Source: Psychrobacter pacificensis | GTDB lineage: Bacteria; Pseudomonadota; Gammaproteobacteria; Pseudomonadales; Moraxellaceae | Assembly: GCF_900101915.1 (NCBI RefSeq) | Contig: NZ_FNAL01000008.1 | Coordinates: 1-64,000, forward strand | Direction of reading: 5' to 3' | DNA length: 64,000 nucleotides | Shown here: piece after piece, positions 46,527-58,182 of the stretch | Layout of the letters: each line of letters opens with the position of its first letter | Position numbering within the stretch: position 1 is the stretch's first letter | Notes under the pieces: model-generated | Told to the model about the DNA's origin: nothing | The model's input: only the letters and a program-made list of their open reading frames with translations | Database searches by the model: none | Position numbers and translations under genes: made by a program

Positions 46527-46995
46527 ATGATTATGAATAAAGACATTGAAAATAAAGATACAGAGAATAAAAAACAGACGAAAAAGTAACGGATCATGTG
46601 GCCTAGACATGAATGATAAAGGCGAGCAGTTGTTTGCCATGTCTTTGTTGGCGGTGGCTACTTCTGCCTCTGCTGAAGCGCGCAAAGCAGCACTGGATGA
46701 TACCCGTGCGATGATTAAAGATCCAGAAACGCAGACATTTAATCAGATTAATGAAGAGGTCATGTCGCGGGTACTGCGTCAGACAGCAACCAAAGTGGCC
46801 ACCAATATGGTCAAAACGAAAGCCGCGCAAATCATTCCTGCGGTGGGTGCAGTAGTGGCAGGCGGTGTTAATGCCAACTATAGTGAATTCAGTATAAAAA
46901 CGATACAGTGGGACTGGGATAATTTTTTCGCAGCCTCTGTCTGCGTAGGCACAGCACGCAAGGAAAATTTAGACCAGTTCCACCTTGATATATAA
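46527..46995 (+). pseudogene. Decayed gene, possibly EcsC-family
   Basis: An ATG at 46527 with AAAGGATG before it starts a 20-residue frame (MIMNKDIENKDTENKKQTKK) that stops at 46589. A second frame, open from 46546 to 46995 (first ATG at 46609), encodes EARKAALDDTRAMIKDPETQ and a C-terminal hydrophobic segment AAQIIPAVGAVVAGGVNANYSEF that recalls the end of EcsC-family proteins. The N-terminal EcsC body is missing and there is no ribosome-binding site at 46609. I read it as a gene with a frameshift and internal deletion; a small genuine gene at 46609-46995 remains possible. Confidence 0.4.
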
Positions 46996-47123
46996 TGTAT
47001 CTGTTTTATTTAGGATTGACTATATACGGCCAATGTCTGTGAAGCGGCGTATCAATGCTACCGTGAACGTTTTTTAGATCGCATTGCATAGGTAATCGTT
47101 TACTCAACCTGACCATGGCAATT

Positions 47124-47741
47124 TTAGTTTGCAAGCATTTGACGAAATGTCAGGCTAATCCGTCCAGTATCGACTGTTTTTGTTTTCGTGATTGTATGCT
47201 TCCAAAAGCGCTGTGTGTCTCCATGCATGACAATTAATTGTCCAGACTCAAGATAAAGCGCGACTTTTTCTTGAGTTTTTTTGTGCTTAAAGACAAATTT
47301 GCGGGTGGCACCAAGGGAGAGAGATGCAATGATTGGTTGATGACCGAGCTCTTTTTCATCATCGGCATGATAGCCCATGCCATCAGTGCCAGTTGGATAA
47401 TAGTTGAGCAAGCAGGTGTTGAAATGTGCTGCAATACCGATGTCTGCCAACGCTTTTTCTACATATTGTTTCACGTGGAACACTATATCTGACCATGGTA
47501 CTGTTTGCCGCGTATGCCCTGAATACTGATAGTCTGCATCCGCGTCTCCCATCCAGACAATTTGGCGAGTCGTCACATGAGTTTTACCAAATAACGTCAC
47601 TATATCCGATTGCCAAGGCAACTCATTTAACAATGTATCGTATAGGGTATTGGCATCGTTTATGACTATGCCTAGATCGTTTACATTACCATCATAGGGC
47701 AATATATTATCTGTGGGTGCGGGCGCAAAAAGGTCAGTCAT
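47124..47741 (-). CDS. AlkB-like Fe(II)/2-oxoglutarate dioxygenase
   Basis: A 205-residue oxygenase of the AlkB family, which removes alkyl groups from DNA or RNA bases. FNTCLLNYYPTGTDGMGYHADDEKELG holds the HxD iron ligands, and VMHGDTQRFWKHTITKTKTVDTGRISLTFR the distal His and the 2-oxoglutarate-binding arginine. The NYY-H-D-E and RISLTFR pattern is like ALKBH2/3-type bacterial members rather than E. coli AlkB. It lies next to an alpha/beta hydrolase gene on the same strand, 20 bases apart. Confidence 0.9.
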   Translation of the reverse strand: MTDLFAPAPTDNILPYDGNVNDLGIVINDANTLYDTLLNELPWQSDIVTLFGKTHVTTRQIVWMGDADADYQYSGHTRQTVPWSDIVFHVKQYVEKALADIGIAAHFNTCLLNYYPTGTDGMGYHADDEKELGHQPIIASLSLGATRKFVFKHKKTQEKVALYLESGQLIVMHGDTQRFWKHTITKTKTVDTGRISLTFRQMLAN

Positions 47742-47761
47742 AGATCAATAGTTATCTCTCA

Positions 47762-48652
47762 TTATTTGCTGCGTTGATAGTGCTCTTGAATGATCTGAGC
47801 ACACAGTTTGGGCGCTTCCATTGGCAGCAGGTGACCATAGTCTAGCAATGAGATGATGCTGCTATCAGGCACAAATTTTTGCCATTGTTGTCGTACCTTA
47901 TCATTGATGAATAAGGTAGGCTTACCGGTAATCAGCGTATAAGGGCAGCGTAGTTTTTTGAGCGCGGCATCGATATGAGGGGCGCTAAAATAGTTGGCCA
48001 GCTCTTGCTCTGGAGCAAACATCAAGCTGTAACTTCCATTTGGATTTTTGCTCAAGCTCTGTTCGGCAAATATCTGCAAGTGTTCATCACTGATTCGTCT
48101 ATAAGCACGCTGCGCACGCAAGTTGTCATAATGAGCATCGACACTTGGCCACGTAGATTGCCGATTTACTGTGCTTTTGAAAGGCTCACGACTCAGCAGG
48201 ATAGAGCGCGGTAACAGATTATACAAAATAGCTTGGTTTTTGGTGAATGTGACAGGCTCTATCAGATATAGCTGCGAAAACAGCTCTGGACGTTTGGCTG
48301 CTGCCATGGCTGTGGCGGTTGCGCCTTGTGAATGTCCGATACCGACGACAGGCTTATCTTGTGTTTTTTCTAAAAACTCAATAAGCAGGTCAGCATCTTG
48401 CTCACGCGTTAGACGACGGCTGTGCGGTTTGTCATACCAATAGCCACGCAGGGCAAGTGAGCTGATATCAAACTCAGTTGCCAGCTCATTTAGCAATGGC
48501 GTATAGGTACCAACGGTGAAACTATTACCACCATAAAAATGCGCGGGTGTGCGGCGATGGTTATCTGTTTGAACTGACTGATTGAGCTGGCTAAGATGAT
48601 AGTAACGTGCTTTTTTACCATCAAGATTGATGCTGTTTGTAAATGCTTCCAT
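47762..48652 (-). CDS. Alpha/beta hydrolase
   Basis: A 296-residue alpha/beta-fold hydrolase. TPAHFYGGNSFTVGTYTPLLNELA holds the oxyanion region, VVGIGHSQGATATAMAAAKRPELF the nucleophile elbow (GHSQG), and SLLDYGHLLPMEAPKLC the C-terminal histidine. AAGGAAG stands 10-12 bases before the ATG at 48652, favoured over an upstream GTG at 48703 that overlaps the ABC transporter. Substrate unknown. Confidence 0.85.
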   Translation of the reverse strand: MEAFTNSINLDGKKARYYHLSQLNQSVQTDNHRRTPAHFYGGNSFTVGTYTPLLNELATEFDISSLALRGYWYDKPHSRRLTREQDADLLIEFLEKTQDKPVVGIGHSQGATATAMAAAKRPELFSQLYLIEPVTFTKNQAILYNLLPRSILLSREPFKSTVNRQSTWPSVDAHYDNLRAQRAYRRISDEHLQIFAEQSLSKNPNGSYSLMFAPEQELANYFSAPHIDAALKKLRCPYTLITGKPTLFINDKVRQQWQKFVPDSSIISLLDYGHLLPMEAPKLCAQIIQEHYQRSK

Positions 48653-48689
48653 AAAATAAACACTTCCTTGTGATTTATTTTGATGGGTC

Positions 48690-50603
48690 TTAGTTGTCTT
48701 CACCTAAGAAACCACCGCTTTGACGTTGCCATAATTTAGCATAGACGCCATCGCGTGCGAGCAGCGCCTCGTGACTGCCTTGTTCAATAATACGCCCTTT
48801 GTCCATCACTACTAGTCGATCCAGTGCCGCAACGGTTGATAAACGGTGGGCAATGGCAATCACGGTTTTGCCAGTCATCATGTCGTTTAAGCTTTCAGTA
48901 ATAGCAAATTCGATTTCAGAGTCAAGGGCACTCGTGGCTTCATCAAGCAGCAAAATTGGTGCGTTTTTCAGCATTACGCGGGAGATGGCGATACGCTGGC
49001 GCTGACCACCTGAGAGTTTGACGCCGCGCTCACCGACCTGGGTATCAAGGGCGGTGTTGCCTTTGTCATCGCTTAAGTCTTTGATAAAGTCCCATGCTTG
49101 GGCTTGCTTAGTGGCTTCAATAATTTCAGCATCGGTGGCATCTGGACGACCATAAGCAATGTTTTCACGGATGGTACGATGCAATAATGAGGTATCTTGG
49201 GTCACCATACCAATTTGCTGGCGCAGTGACTCTTGAGTGACCTCATCAATTGCCTGTCCATCAATAAAGATTTTGCCACTATCGACATCAAAGAAGCGTA
49301 GTAGTAAATTCACCAAGGTTGATTTGCCTGCCCCAGAGCGTCCGACCAGACCGATTTTTTCACCTGGTTTGATGTCCAAATAAAAGTCATCTAGCAGCTT
49401 CACACGGTTGCTCGCCAGTGCGGTACCTGCATTGTGCGCCTCATCGACGCGCGCGCCTTCATCATCGGCAGCGATCATATCCTCTTCGTAACCAAAATCA
49501 ATATGATCAAAGACAATACGACCATCAGTGACCGTTAGTGTTTGCGCATTAGGTTTATCGACGATTTTTTGCGGGGCTGATAGAGTACGCATACCATCTT
49601 GTACCGTACCAATACTCTCAAACAAACTGGTGGTCTGCCACATAATCCAGTGGGTCAAACCGTTTAAGCGCAGTGCCATAGCAGTCGCTGCGGCAATCGC
49701 ACCAACACCAACATCACCTTGTTGCCACAAATATACACCGATAGCTGCAGTCGAGCCAATCAAAGTCACACTGATGGCATGGTTGACGACCTCAAGATAG
49801 CTGACCCAGCGCATCTGTGCGTGTACCGTACCCAAAAACTGATTCATCGCGTATTTGGCATAACCCAATTCGCGCTGCGAGTGGCTAAACAGCTTGACGG
49901 TCATGATATTGGCATAAGCATCGGTGATGCGTCCTGTCATCAACGCACGGGCATCCGCTTGGACAATGGCCGTACGTTTGAGGCGCGGAATAAAGTACCA
50001 CATGGAAAGCCCAAACAGTACAAACCAAACCGCAAATGGAATGAGCAGCAAGCTGTCTAGATTAAACAAAATCACCCCAGTAGTGACAAAATACACCACC
50101 ACATACATCATCATATCGGTGATGGTCATCACTGTATCACGCACGGCCAATGCCGTTTGCATCACCTTTGCTGAGACACGTCCTGAAAACTCATCTTGAT
50201 AAAACTGCATCGACTGCCCAAGCATTCGGCGGTGAAAACGCCAGCGCATCTGCATCGGAAACACGCCTTGGATCACTTGAAAATGTACCAATGACGATAA
50301 GGCAATCCAAAATGGGCTAAGGATTAACACAGCAAACATCAGCAGTAGCATGTCGCTTTTTTCTGCCCACAGTGTCTGCGGGGTATAAGCACCCAGCCAA
50401 TCCACCAAGTTACCAATCCATGCAAACAACATGGCCTCATAGACCCCAACACCTGCGGAGAGGATCATAAATAAGAACAGCCAGCCACGTAAACCATGAG
50501 TACAGGCCCACAAAAACTTCAACAACCCCTTACGAGGCAATGGCATGGGCGTTTCTGGGAAGGCAGGAAGACGGGATTCAAAAAAACGAAAGAGAGCGTT
50601 CAT
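48690..50603 (-). CDS. ABC transporter, fused permease and ATPase (exporter type)
   Basis: A 637-residue half-transporter. Residues about 1-330 have six membrane helices (GWLFLFMILSAGVGVYEAMLFAWIG and following); the ATPase part has GLVGRSGAGKSTLVNLLLRF (Walker A), QQIGMVTQDTSLLHRTIRENIAYG (Q-loop), VKLSGGQRQRIAISRVM (signature) and ILLLDEATSALDSE (Walker B). It belongs to the MsbA-like exporter group; the substrate is unknown. An in-frame start 29 codons upstream is less likely. It is followed by the alpha/beta hydrolase. Confidence 0.88.
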   Translation of the reverse strand: MNALFRFFESRLPAFPETPMPLPRKGLLKFLWACTHGLRGWLFLFMILSAGVGVYEAMLFAWIGNLVDWLGAYTPQTLWAEKSDMLLLMFAVLILSPFWIALSSLVHFQVIQGVFPMQMRWRFHRRMLGQSMQFYQDEFSGRVSAKVMQTALAVRDTVMTITDMMMYVVVYFVTTGVILFNLDSLLLIPFAVWFVLFGLSMWYFIPRLKRTAIVQADARALMTGRITDAYANIMTVKLFSHSQRELGYAKYAMNQFLGTVHAQMRWVSYLEVVNHAISVTLIGSTAAIGVYLWQQGDVGVGAIAAATAMALRLNGLTHWIMWQTTSLFESIGTVQDGMRTLSAPQKIVDKPNAQTLTVTDGRIVFDHIDFGYEEDMIAADDEGARVDEAHNAGTALASNRVKLLDDFYLDIKPGEKIGLVGRSGAGKSTLVNLLLRFFDVDSGKIFIDGQAIDEVTQESLRQQIGMVTQDTSLLHRTIRENIAYGRPDATDAEIIEATKQAQAWDFIKDLSDDKGNTALDTQVGERGVKLSGGQRQRIAISRVMLKNAPILLLDEATSALDSEIEFAITESLNDMMTGKTVIAIAHRLSTVAALDRLVVMDKGRIIEQGSHEALLARDGVYAKLWQRQSGGFLGEDN

Positions 50604-50964
50604 AGGCGGCAATAATACGTCAAAACAGAGCGGTTTTGAGTCGTTACTTATGTTAATAAAATAGCAGGGTATTTTATCAAAACTTGGCAATCAGGCGTGC
50701 AGTAAATTGTAATTGATCCATGCATCGTGCTTTTGGTTGATACGTTATTGCCAATAACGCGCGTGGAAATACGGATAAATAGATTGCTGTCAAAAATATA
50801 TTTTGCTACCTTCTAGACCGCAACTGGCTTAGTTGATCGAATGATGAGCGTTGTCATCATATTTTTTAATGAAATCAGTGGAATACAAAGCGGCTTACTT
50901 GATGCTGCGCCACCAGTGTATGGATAATAAATACCCAGTACTAGGGTTCAAAAGGTAGGCCTTA
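50604..50964. other. Divergent promoter region between ABC exporter and DMT transporter
   Basis: No gene. It carries the 17-bp palindrome listed at 50743-50759. Confidence 0.35.
50743..50759. promoter_or_regulatory. Perfect palindrome, possible operator
   Basis: CGTTATTG and CAATAACG are exact inverted repeats around one central C. It lies between two divergent transporter genes and would suit a dimeric repressor, but no regulator gene is adjacent. Confidence 0.35.
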
Positions 50965-51813
50965 ATGATGTATCTAACCATTGCGGTGCTGTGTAGCGTC
51001 GCTGTTTCAGTGCTTTTAAAAATACTACGCCAAAAGAAAATGGATATTCGTCAGACCATTGTCGCAGGTTATCCCGTCGCTTTTTTACTGACTTGGCTTT
51101 TATTGAAGCCTGATGTCGGCGCCATACATGCGCTAGATAGTGCTTGGGGTATTATCATTGCACTTGGCATTTTACTCCCATCAGTATTTATTATTCTTGG
51201 ACGTGCTATTGAGGCGGTGGGAATGGTGGCAACGGATGCCTCCCAGCGCTTATCACTTATTATTCCGATCATTGCCGCTTTTTTGCTATTTGGTGAGGTG
51301 CTGACAGGTACGCGTGTGCTGGGGTTGGTACTTGGCTTTTTGGCACTAGGAGCACTGGTTTATCGACCACAGCAGACAGATACCCCTAAGCAAAAAAAAT
51401 ACACACCGCTGTGGTTATTCGGTGTATGGACGGGTTACGGCATCATCGATATCTTGTTTAAGCAGGTTGCCAAGCAGGGTACTGCTTTTCCGTTGACACT
51501 GTTTGTGAGCTTTGGCGTCGCAGGTTTATTATTACTCGTCTATCTGCTCGTCACTCGGGTGCGCTGGCAGGCAGACGCCCTTGTCGCTGGATTGCTACTT
51601 GGCGCGCTCAACATGGGTAATATTTATGCTTATATCAGAGCCCATCAAATGCTCTCCGATTCACCCAGTATTGTGTTTACGGGGATGAACGTGGGTGTCA
51701 TCGCAGTCGCCACATTGATCGGAGTGGGCGCGTTTAAAGAACGACTCAATCGCATCAATTTGGTGGGGCTGCTACTCGCAGTATGCTGTGTGGGCGTCTT
51801 ATTTTTGGCGTGA
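50965..51813 (+). CDS. DMT-superfamily (EamA-like) transporter
   Basis: A 282-residue inner-membrane protein of about ten helices arranged as two similar halves. LIIPIIAAFLLFGEVLTGTRVLGLVLGFLALGALV and MNVGVIAVATLIGVGAFKERLNRINLVGLLLAVCCVGVLFL are the helix 4-5 type signatures of each half. Substrates of the drug/metabolite transporter superfamily vary widely and cannot be predicted. AAGG precedes the ATG. Confidence 0.82.
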   Translation: MMYLTIAVLCSVAVSVLLKILRQKKMDIRQTIVAGYPVAFLLTWLLLKPDVGAIHALDSAWGIIIALGILLPSVFIILGRAIEAVGMVATDASQRLSLIIPIIAAFLLFGEVLTGTRVLGLVLGFLALGALVYRPQQTDTPKQKKYTPLWLFGVWTGYGIIDILFKQVAKQGTAFPLTLFVSFGVAGLLLLVYLLVTRVRWQADALVAGLLLGALNMGNIYAYIRAHQMLSDSPSIVFTGMNVGVIAVATLIGVGAFKERLNRINLVGLLLAVCCVGVLFLA

Positions 51814-51990
51814 GATATGTTGTCCAAGGAAGGATAAAGTAGAATTTTTAGCAAAGTTGTCACGTTTTCTATATAGGCATACTTATCATCCTATGATAAG
51901 GTCATCTACAAATAGCAGACCTTATATAGGTGATAGAAAGCTTGATTTATAATGTTTAATTTCACTCAATAAAAATAGGATGTACTTTCA

Positions 51991-52881
51991 ATGGAATACG
52001 ACAATCAGTTGCAGCGCATAAAAAACGGTTCAGGGTTTATCGCTGCGCTCGACCAAAGTGGTGGCAGCACACCAAAGGCTTTAGAGAATTACGGCATCAG
52101 CGGCGATGAGTATGAGAATGATGAGGCCATGTTTGATTTGGTGCATGAGATGCGTGCCCGTATCATGACGTGCGACTGTTTTGACAATGAGCGTGTGCTT
52201 GGTGCGATCTTATTTGAAGATACCATGGAGCGTGACGTCAATGGTAAGTCGACCGCCAACTATTTGTGGGAAGACAAGCAAATCGTTCCATTCTTGAAGG
52301 TAGATAAAGGTTTGGCGGAGCAGATGAGCGGCGTCCAAGTCATGAAGCCGATGCCTAATCTAGACCTGTTGCTAGATAAAGCCAAGAACTATCCAATATT
52401 TGGTACCAAGATGCGCTCAGTCATTTATGAGCCAAATGTCGATGGTATTGAGCTCGTTGTACAGCAGCAGTTTGATGTGGCCAAGCAAATCATCTCAAAA
52501 GGCTTGATGCCAATCGTTGAGCCAGAGGTCAATATTGATAGTGCCCAAAAACATGATTGCGAAGTGCTATTAAAAACCAATATTTTGCGTAATCTGGAAC
52601 GCCTAAATGACGAACAGCAAGTGATGCTCAAGCTGACATTGCCTGAAGAAGCAGGATTTTATCAGGAACTGGTTGACCATCCAAAAGTGCTCAAAGTCGT
52701 GGCGCTATCTGGTGGTTATAGTCGCACTGATGCGTGCGCGAAGCTCAAACAAAACCCCGGTATGATTGCCAGCTTCTCGCGCGCCTTTACCGAAGGGTTG
52801 AGTAAGCAGCAAAGCGATGAAGAGTTTGCCGATACCATTAATACGTCGATTGAGGAGATTTATCAGGCGTCGAAGGTTTGA
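51991..52881 (+). CDS. fda: Fructose-bisphosphate aldolase class I
   Basis: A 296-residue aldolase of the bacterial class I type, found in Staphylococcus and others. GSGFIAALDQSGGSTPKALENYG, ILFEDTMERDVNGKSTANYLWEDKQIVPFLKVDKGL, LMPIVEPEVNID and LKLTLPEEAGFYQELVDHPKVLKVVALSGGYSRTDAC carry the conserved Schiff-base lysine and phosphate-binding regions. It cleaves fructose 1,6-bisphosphate without a metal ion. A strong bidirectional terminator follows. Confidence 0.9.
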   Translation: MEYDNQLQRIKNGSGFIAALDQSGGSTPKALENYGISGDEYENDEAMFDLVHEMRARIMTCDCFDNERVLGAILFEDTMERDVNGKSTANYLWEDKQIVPFLKVDKGLAEQMSGVQVMKPMPNLDLLLDKAKNYPIFGTKMRSVIYEPNVDGIELVVQQQFDVAKQIISKGLMPIVEPEVNIDSAQKHDCEVLLKTNILRNLERLNDEQQVMLKLTLPEEAGFYQELVDHPKVLKVVALSGGYSRTDACAKLKQNPGMIASFSRAFTEGLSKQQSDEEFADTINTSIEEIYQASKV

Positions 52882-52901
52882 TATTACTAAATACATAAAC
52901 T

Positions 52902-52940
52902 AAAAAAGCCCAAACCTGATAGTCAGGTTTGGGCTTTTTT
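52902..52940. terminator. Bidirectional terminator between aldolase and thiC
   Basis: AAAAAAGCCCAAACCTGA and TCAGGTTTGGGCTTTTTT form an 18-bp perfect stem with a 3-base loop. Confidence 0.93.
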
Positions 52941-52955
52941 ATTATAGTAAAAAGC

Positions 52956-55163
<2,208 letters not shown>

Positions 55164-55340
55164 TTATATTATCAACACCTAACAGCGAGCAAAGAAATTG
55201 TCGCGGTTAATGGTCATCAAATAGTGGACGCCGCTTTCTATCTTCTCTCATTATCTACGTATGCGACGTGCATCGTTAGACAATAGCGATGATAAAAAAG
55301 TATTTCTACGCGTCCGTTGTCATCAATAACAACGTGCTTA

Positions 55341-55479
55341 AGACTTCCCTGCGTCGGTACTAACCGCATCAGGTTCGGCGGGTGATCTCTCAGCGAATGT
55401 AGATAGGTGGCTACTTTTATCAATGTTCAACTATAAACGTTTAATAAAGTAGGCCAATGCTACACCGCACCCCGAGTCT
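55341..55479 (-). promoter_or_regulatory. TPP riboswitch (THI element)
   Basis: The minus strand reads CTGAGAGATCACCC followed by GAACCTGATGCGGTTAGTACC and CGCAGGGAAGTCT, the conserved core of the TPP aptamer. The closing stem is AGACT (rc of 55475-55479) with AGTCT (rc of 55341-55345). The 5' half holds a long P3-type insertion. It lies 258 bases before the thiC ATG, an unusually long gap that may contain the expression platform. Confidence 0.93.
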
Positions 55480-55684
55480 GTCAGTGTTGTAAATCTTCTT
55501 CATACTAACAAAATTCTGCGTTAACGGCTAATGGAATTTGGATGAAAATATCAGGCGCTTATTTTGCTATTTAGCATGGATACAAAGAACAGGAGTTATT
55601 GATAGTAATTAAAATTCCTTGATATTACTGATACTTAGAGGCGATGGCCAAATATTGTGTAAAGCGAATGCAGGATTTGAGAGG

Positions 55685-55702
55685 TTGTCATTAAACTGTC
55701 AT
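55685..55702 (+). promoter_or_regulatory. Pho box (PhoB binding site) upstream of pstS
   Basis: TTGTCAT and CTGTCAT stand 11 bases apart in the form TTGTCAT-TAAA-CTGTCAT, as in the consensus direct repeat bound by phosphorylated PhoB. It lies 75 bases before the pstS ATG. The rest of the 260-base gap to the riboswitch holds nothing else I can support. Confidence 0.82.
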
Positions 55703-55776
55703 AAAGATTTGGCAAGATAACGCTCATATCACAAACAATGCTTTTTTATATCGTTGTTAAACTTCAGGAGTCCTAC

Positions 55777-56949
55777 ATGCGTTATTCGTTATTAGCAGTG
55801 GCCGTTAGTTGTACATTAATGCTTACGGCGTGTAATAAGTCAACAGAAACGGCAGAACCAGCTGCTGATACGACCAGTAGCGCCGCTACCACGGCTGAAA
55901 CCACCACTCAGACTCAGGCAACGCCTTCTGCTGACACGGGTTTCAAATCTGCTGAAAACATCGCCATGAATATCACAGGTGCAGGCGCATCATTCCCGCA
56001 GCCGATCTATGCCAAATGGTCTTCTGACTATAACGCTGCCACAGGTGGCCAAGTCAACTATCAATCTATTGGTTCATCTGGTGGTATCAAACAAATCCAA
56101 TCAAAAACCGTCGATTTTGGTGCTTCTGATGCGCCATTGACACCTGAAGAGCTTGAAGAGTCTGGTCTTATCCAGTTCCCAACCGTGATTGGTGGCGTTG
56201 TGCCAATCGTTAACATCGATGGCGTTGAGCCAGGTCAGTTGAAGCTAGATGGTGAAACCTTAGCCAATATCTATCTGGGTAAAATCAATAACTGGAATGA
56301 TCCTGCGATCAAAGCCATGAACCCAGATTTGACTTTGCCAGATTCCGCCATCACCACAGTATTCCGCTCAGACGGTTCAGGTACGACGTTTAACTTTACC
56401 GATTATCTCGCCAAGGTATCACCAGATTGGAAAGACAGCGTTGGGGTTGATAAAACGGTCAAGTGGCCAACCTCTGCGACTGGTGCAGGTGGTAAAGGTA
56501 ATGAGGGCGTCTCAAGCTACGTCAACCGCATGAAAAACTCTATCGGCTATGTGGAGTATGCCTACGCCAAGCAAAACAACATGTCACATGCCGCGCTTAA
56601 AAATGCCGCGGGCAATATCGTGCAGCCATCTGCTGAAACCTTTGCCGCCGCTGGTGACATCGATTGGTCACAACAAGAAGGCTTTTATAAAGTCATCACC
56701 AACTCTGAGACGGATCAAGCATGGCCAATCGCTGCTGCTACTTTCATCTTAGTACACAAGCAACCAGAGAACCCTCAGCAAGTCGCTGGCGTGTTGAACT
56801 TCTTTGACTGGGCGTATACCCAAGGTGATGATGATGCCATGGCGCTAGACTATGTCCCATTCTCTGATACAGCAGTGGCTCTATTCAAAGAGAAATGGAA
56901 TGAGGTCAAAGGTAGCGATGGACAGCCTGTTTATAAGCCAGCGCAATAA
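55777..56949 (+). CDS. pstS: Phosphate-binding lipoprotein PstS
   Basis: A 390-residue periplasmic phosphate receptor. The signal peptide ends in LTAC (Cys19), so it is a lipoprotein; a Thr/Ala-rich linker of about 50 residues follows. GAGASFPQPIYAKW, YQSIGSSGGIKQI, VFRSDGSGTTFNFTDYL and YVEYAYAKQ are the ligand-binding blocks. CAGGAG precedes the ATG at 55777; an in-frame start at 55738 is less likely. It is under the Pho box and followed by an intercistronic hairpin. Confidence 0.95.
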   Translation: MRYSLLAVAVSCTLMLTACNKSTETAEPAADTTSSAATTAETTTQTQATPSADTGFKSAENIAMNITGAGASFPQPIYAKWSSDYNAATGGQVNYQSIGSSGGIKQIQSKTVDFGASDAPLTPEELEESGLIQFPTVIGGVVPIVNIDGVEPGQLKLDGETLANIYLGKINNWNDPAIKAMNPDLTLPDSAITTVFRSDGSGTTFNFTDYLAKVSPDWKDSVGVDKTVKWPTSATGAGGKGNEGVSSYVNRMKNSIGYVEYAYAKQNNMSHAALKNAAGNIVQPSAETFAAAGDIDWSQQEGFYKVITNSETDQAWPIAAATFILVHKQPENPQQVAGVLNFFDWAYTQGDDDAMALDYVPFSDTAVALFKEKWNEVKGSDGQPVYKPAQ

Positions 56950-56988
56950 ACGATCTGTACAAGCTGCTGCTTAATGACTTTTTGATTT

Positions 56989-57030
56989 CCTCTTAAGCCA
57001 CTATTCTCCGGTAGTGGTTTGAGAGGTTTT
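56989..57030 (+). terminator. Intercistronic hairpin between pstS and pstC
   Basis: CCTCTTAAGCCACTA and TAGTGGTTTGAGAGG pair along 15 positions, two of them wobbles, followed by TTTTA. A partial terminator or 3' stabiliser after pstS would explain excess PstS over the membrane subunits, as known for similar operons. Confidence 0.6.
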
Positions 57031-57168
57031 ATCACAGCAAATTTGACCAAAACACTAATCGCTATATTTCACGATAACCATTAGTACGGATACAAGTTGC
57101 GTTTGCTGTCATAAAACGAAATGAACACCCTGGTTTTTTGAATTCACCCATTCAATGCTGAGACACTT

Positions 57169-58122
57169 ATGACAGACTTAAGGTCCCAACTGGCTAAACA
57201 AAAACGTTACGACGCTTTATTTGTCAACTCTACCAAAGCGTTTGCCATACTCGTCCTCCTATCGTTAGGAGGCATTTTGGTGTCTCTTATTGTTGGGGCG
57301 TGGCCGAGTATCCAAGAGTTTGGTCTGGGGTTTTATAGCAGTAATAATTGGGATACGGTTGCCAATGAGTACGGGGCACTCGCGCCTATTTATGGCACCT
57401 TGGTGACGTCATTTATCGCGATTGTTATCGCTGTACCAGTCAGTTTTGGTATTGCGATATTTTTGACCGAAATGTGTCCAAAGTTCCTCAAAAAACCGCT
57501 TGGTATTGCCATTGAGCTGTTGGCAGGTATTCCTTCTATCATTTATGGGATGTGGGGCTTGTTTGTCTTTGCGCCTTTCTTTGGTGAGCACATTCAGCCA
57601 TGGTTTATTGAGCATGTGGGCCCGCTACCTATCATCGGCAAGCTATTTACAGGCGCACCCATGGGACTAGGGATGTTTACCGCGTCCTTGGTACTTGCCA
57701 TCATGATTATCCCTTTTATCGCCGCCACCATGCGTGATGTTTTCTCTGTGGTGCCAGATCTACTCAAAGAGTCGGCCTACGGTATGGGTGCGACGACGTG
57801 GGAAGTGATGTTCAAGATTATCTTGCCTTATACCAAAGCGGGTGTCGTTGGCGGCGTGATTTTGGGACTGGGTCGTGCGCTCGGTGAGACCATGGCAGTG
57901 ACTTTCTTGATCGGTAATGCGTTCAATATCAGCCCAAGTCTATTTACTTCTGGTGTGACCATCACCTCAGCATTGGCCAATGAGTTTGCCGAAGCGTCAA
58001 GTGAGCTGCATCTAGCGTCTTTACTGCATCTGGGCTTAATCTTGTTTATCATCACCTTCATCGTGCTGTCGCTGGCCAAACTGATGCTCATGCGCATGGA
58101 TCACAAAGCAGGTAACCGATAA
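57169..58122 (+). CDS. pstC: Phosphate ABC transporter permease PstC
   Basis: A 317-residue inner-membrane permease of six helices. The conserved EAA-like loop is [33 protein letters not shown], with [19 protein letters not shown] following and [14 protein letters not shown] earlier. With PstA it forms the channel. It starts 219 bases after pstS, and pstA follows 60 bases downstream. Confidence 0.95.
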   Translation: MTDLRSQLAKQKRYDALFVNSTKAFAILVLLSLGGILVSLIVGAWPSIQEFGLGFYSSNNWDTVANEYGALAPIYGTLVTSFIAIVIAVPVSFGIAIFLTEMCPKFLKKPLGIAIELLAGIPSIIYGMWGLFVFAPFFGEHIQPWFIEHVGPLPIIGKLFTGAPMGLGMFTASLVLAIMIIPFIAATMRDVFSVVPDLLKESAYGMGATTWEVMFKIILPYTKAGVVGGVILGLGRALGETMAVTFLIGNAFNISPSLFTSGVTITSALANEFAEASSELHLASLLHLGLILFIITFIVLSLAKLMLMRMDHKAGNR

Positions 58123-58182
58123 GCCTAAGCATGGTTATTGGATCTCGATTGATATTGATAAAAGATATGGGAAATAAATAGT

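Noticed and set aside
55238-55423. 61-residue frame on the minus strand upstream of thiC, a possible leader peptide
   Set aside because: It overlaps the conserved TPP aptamer core, which explains the sequence fully.
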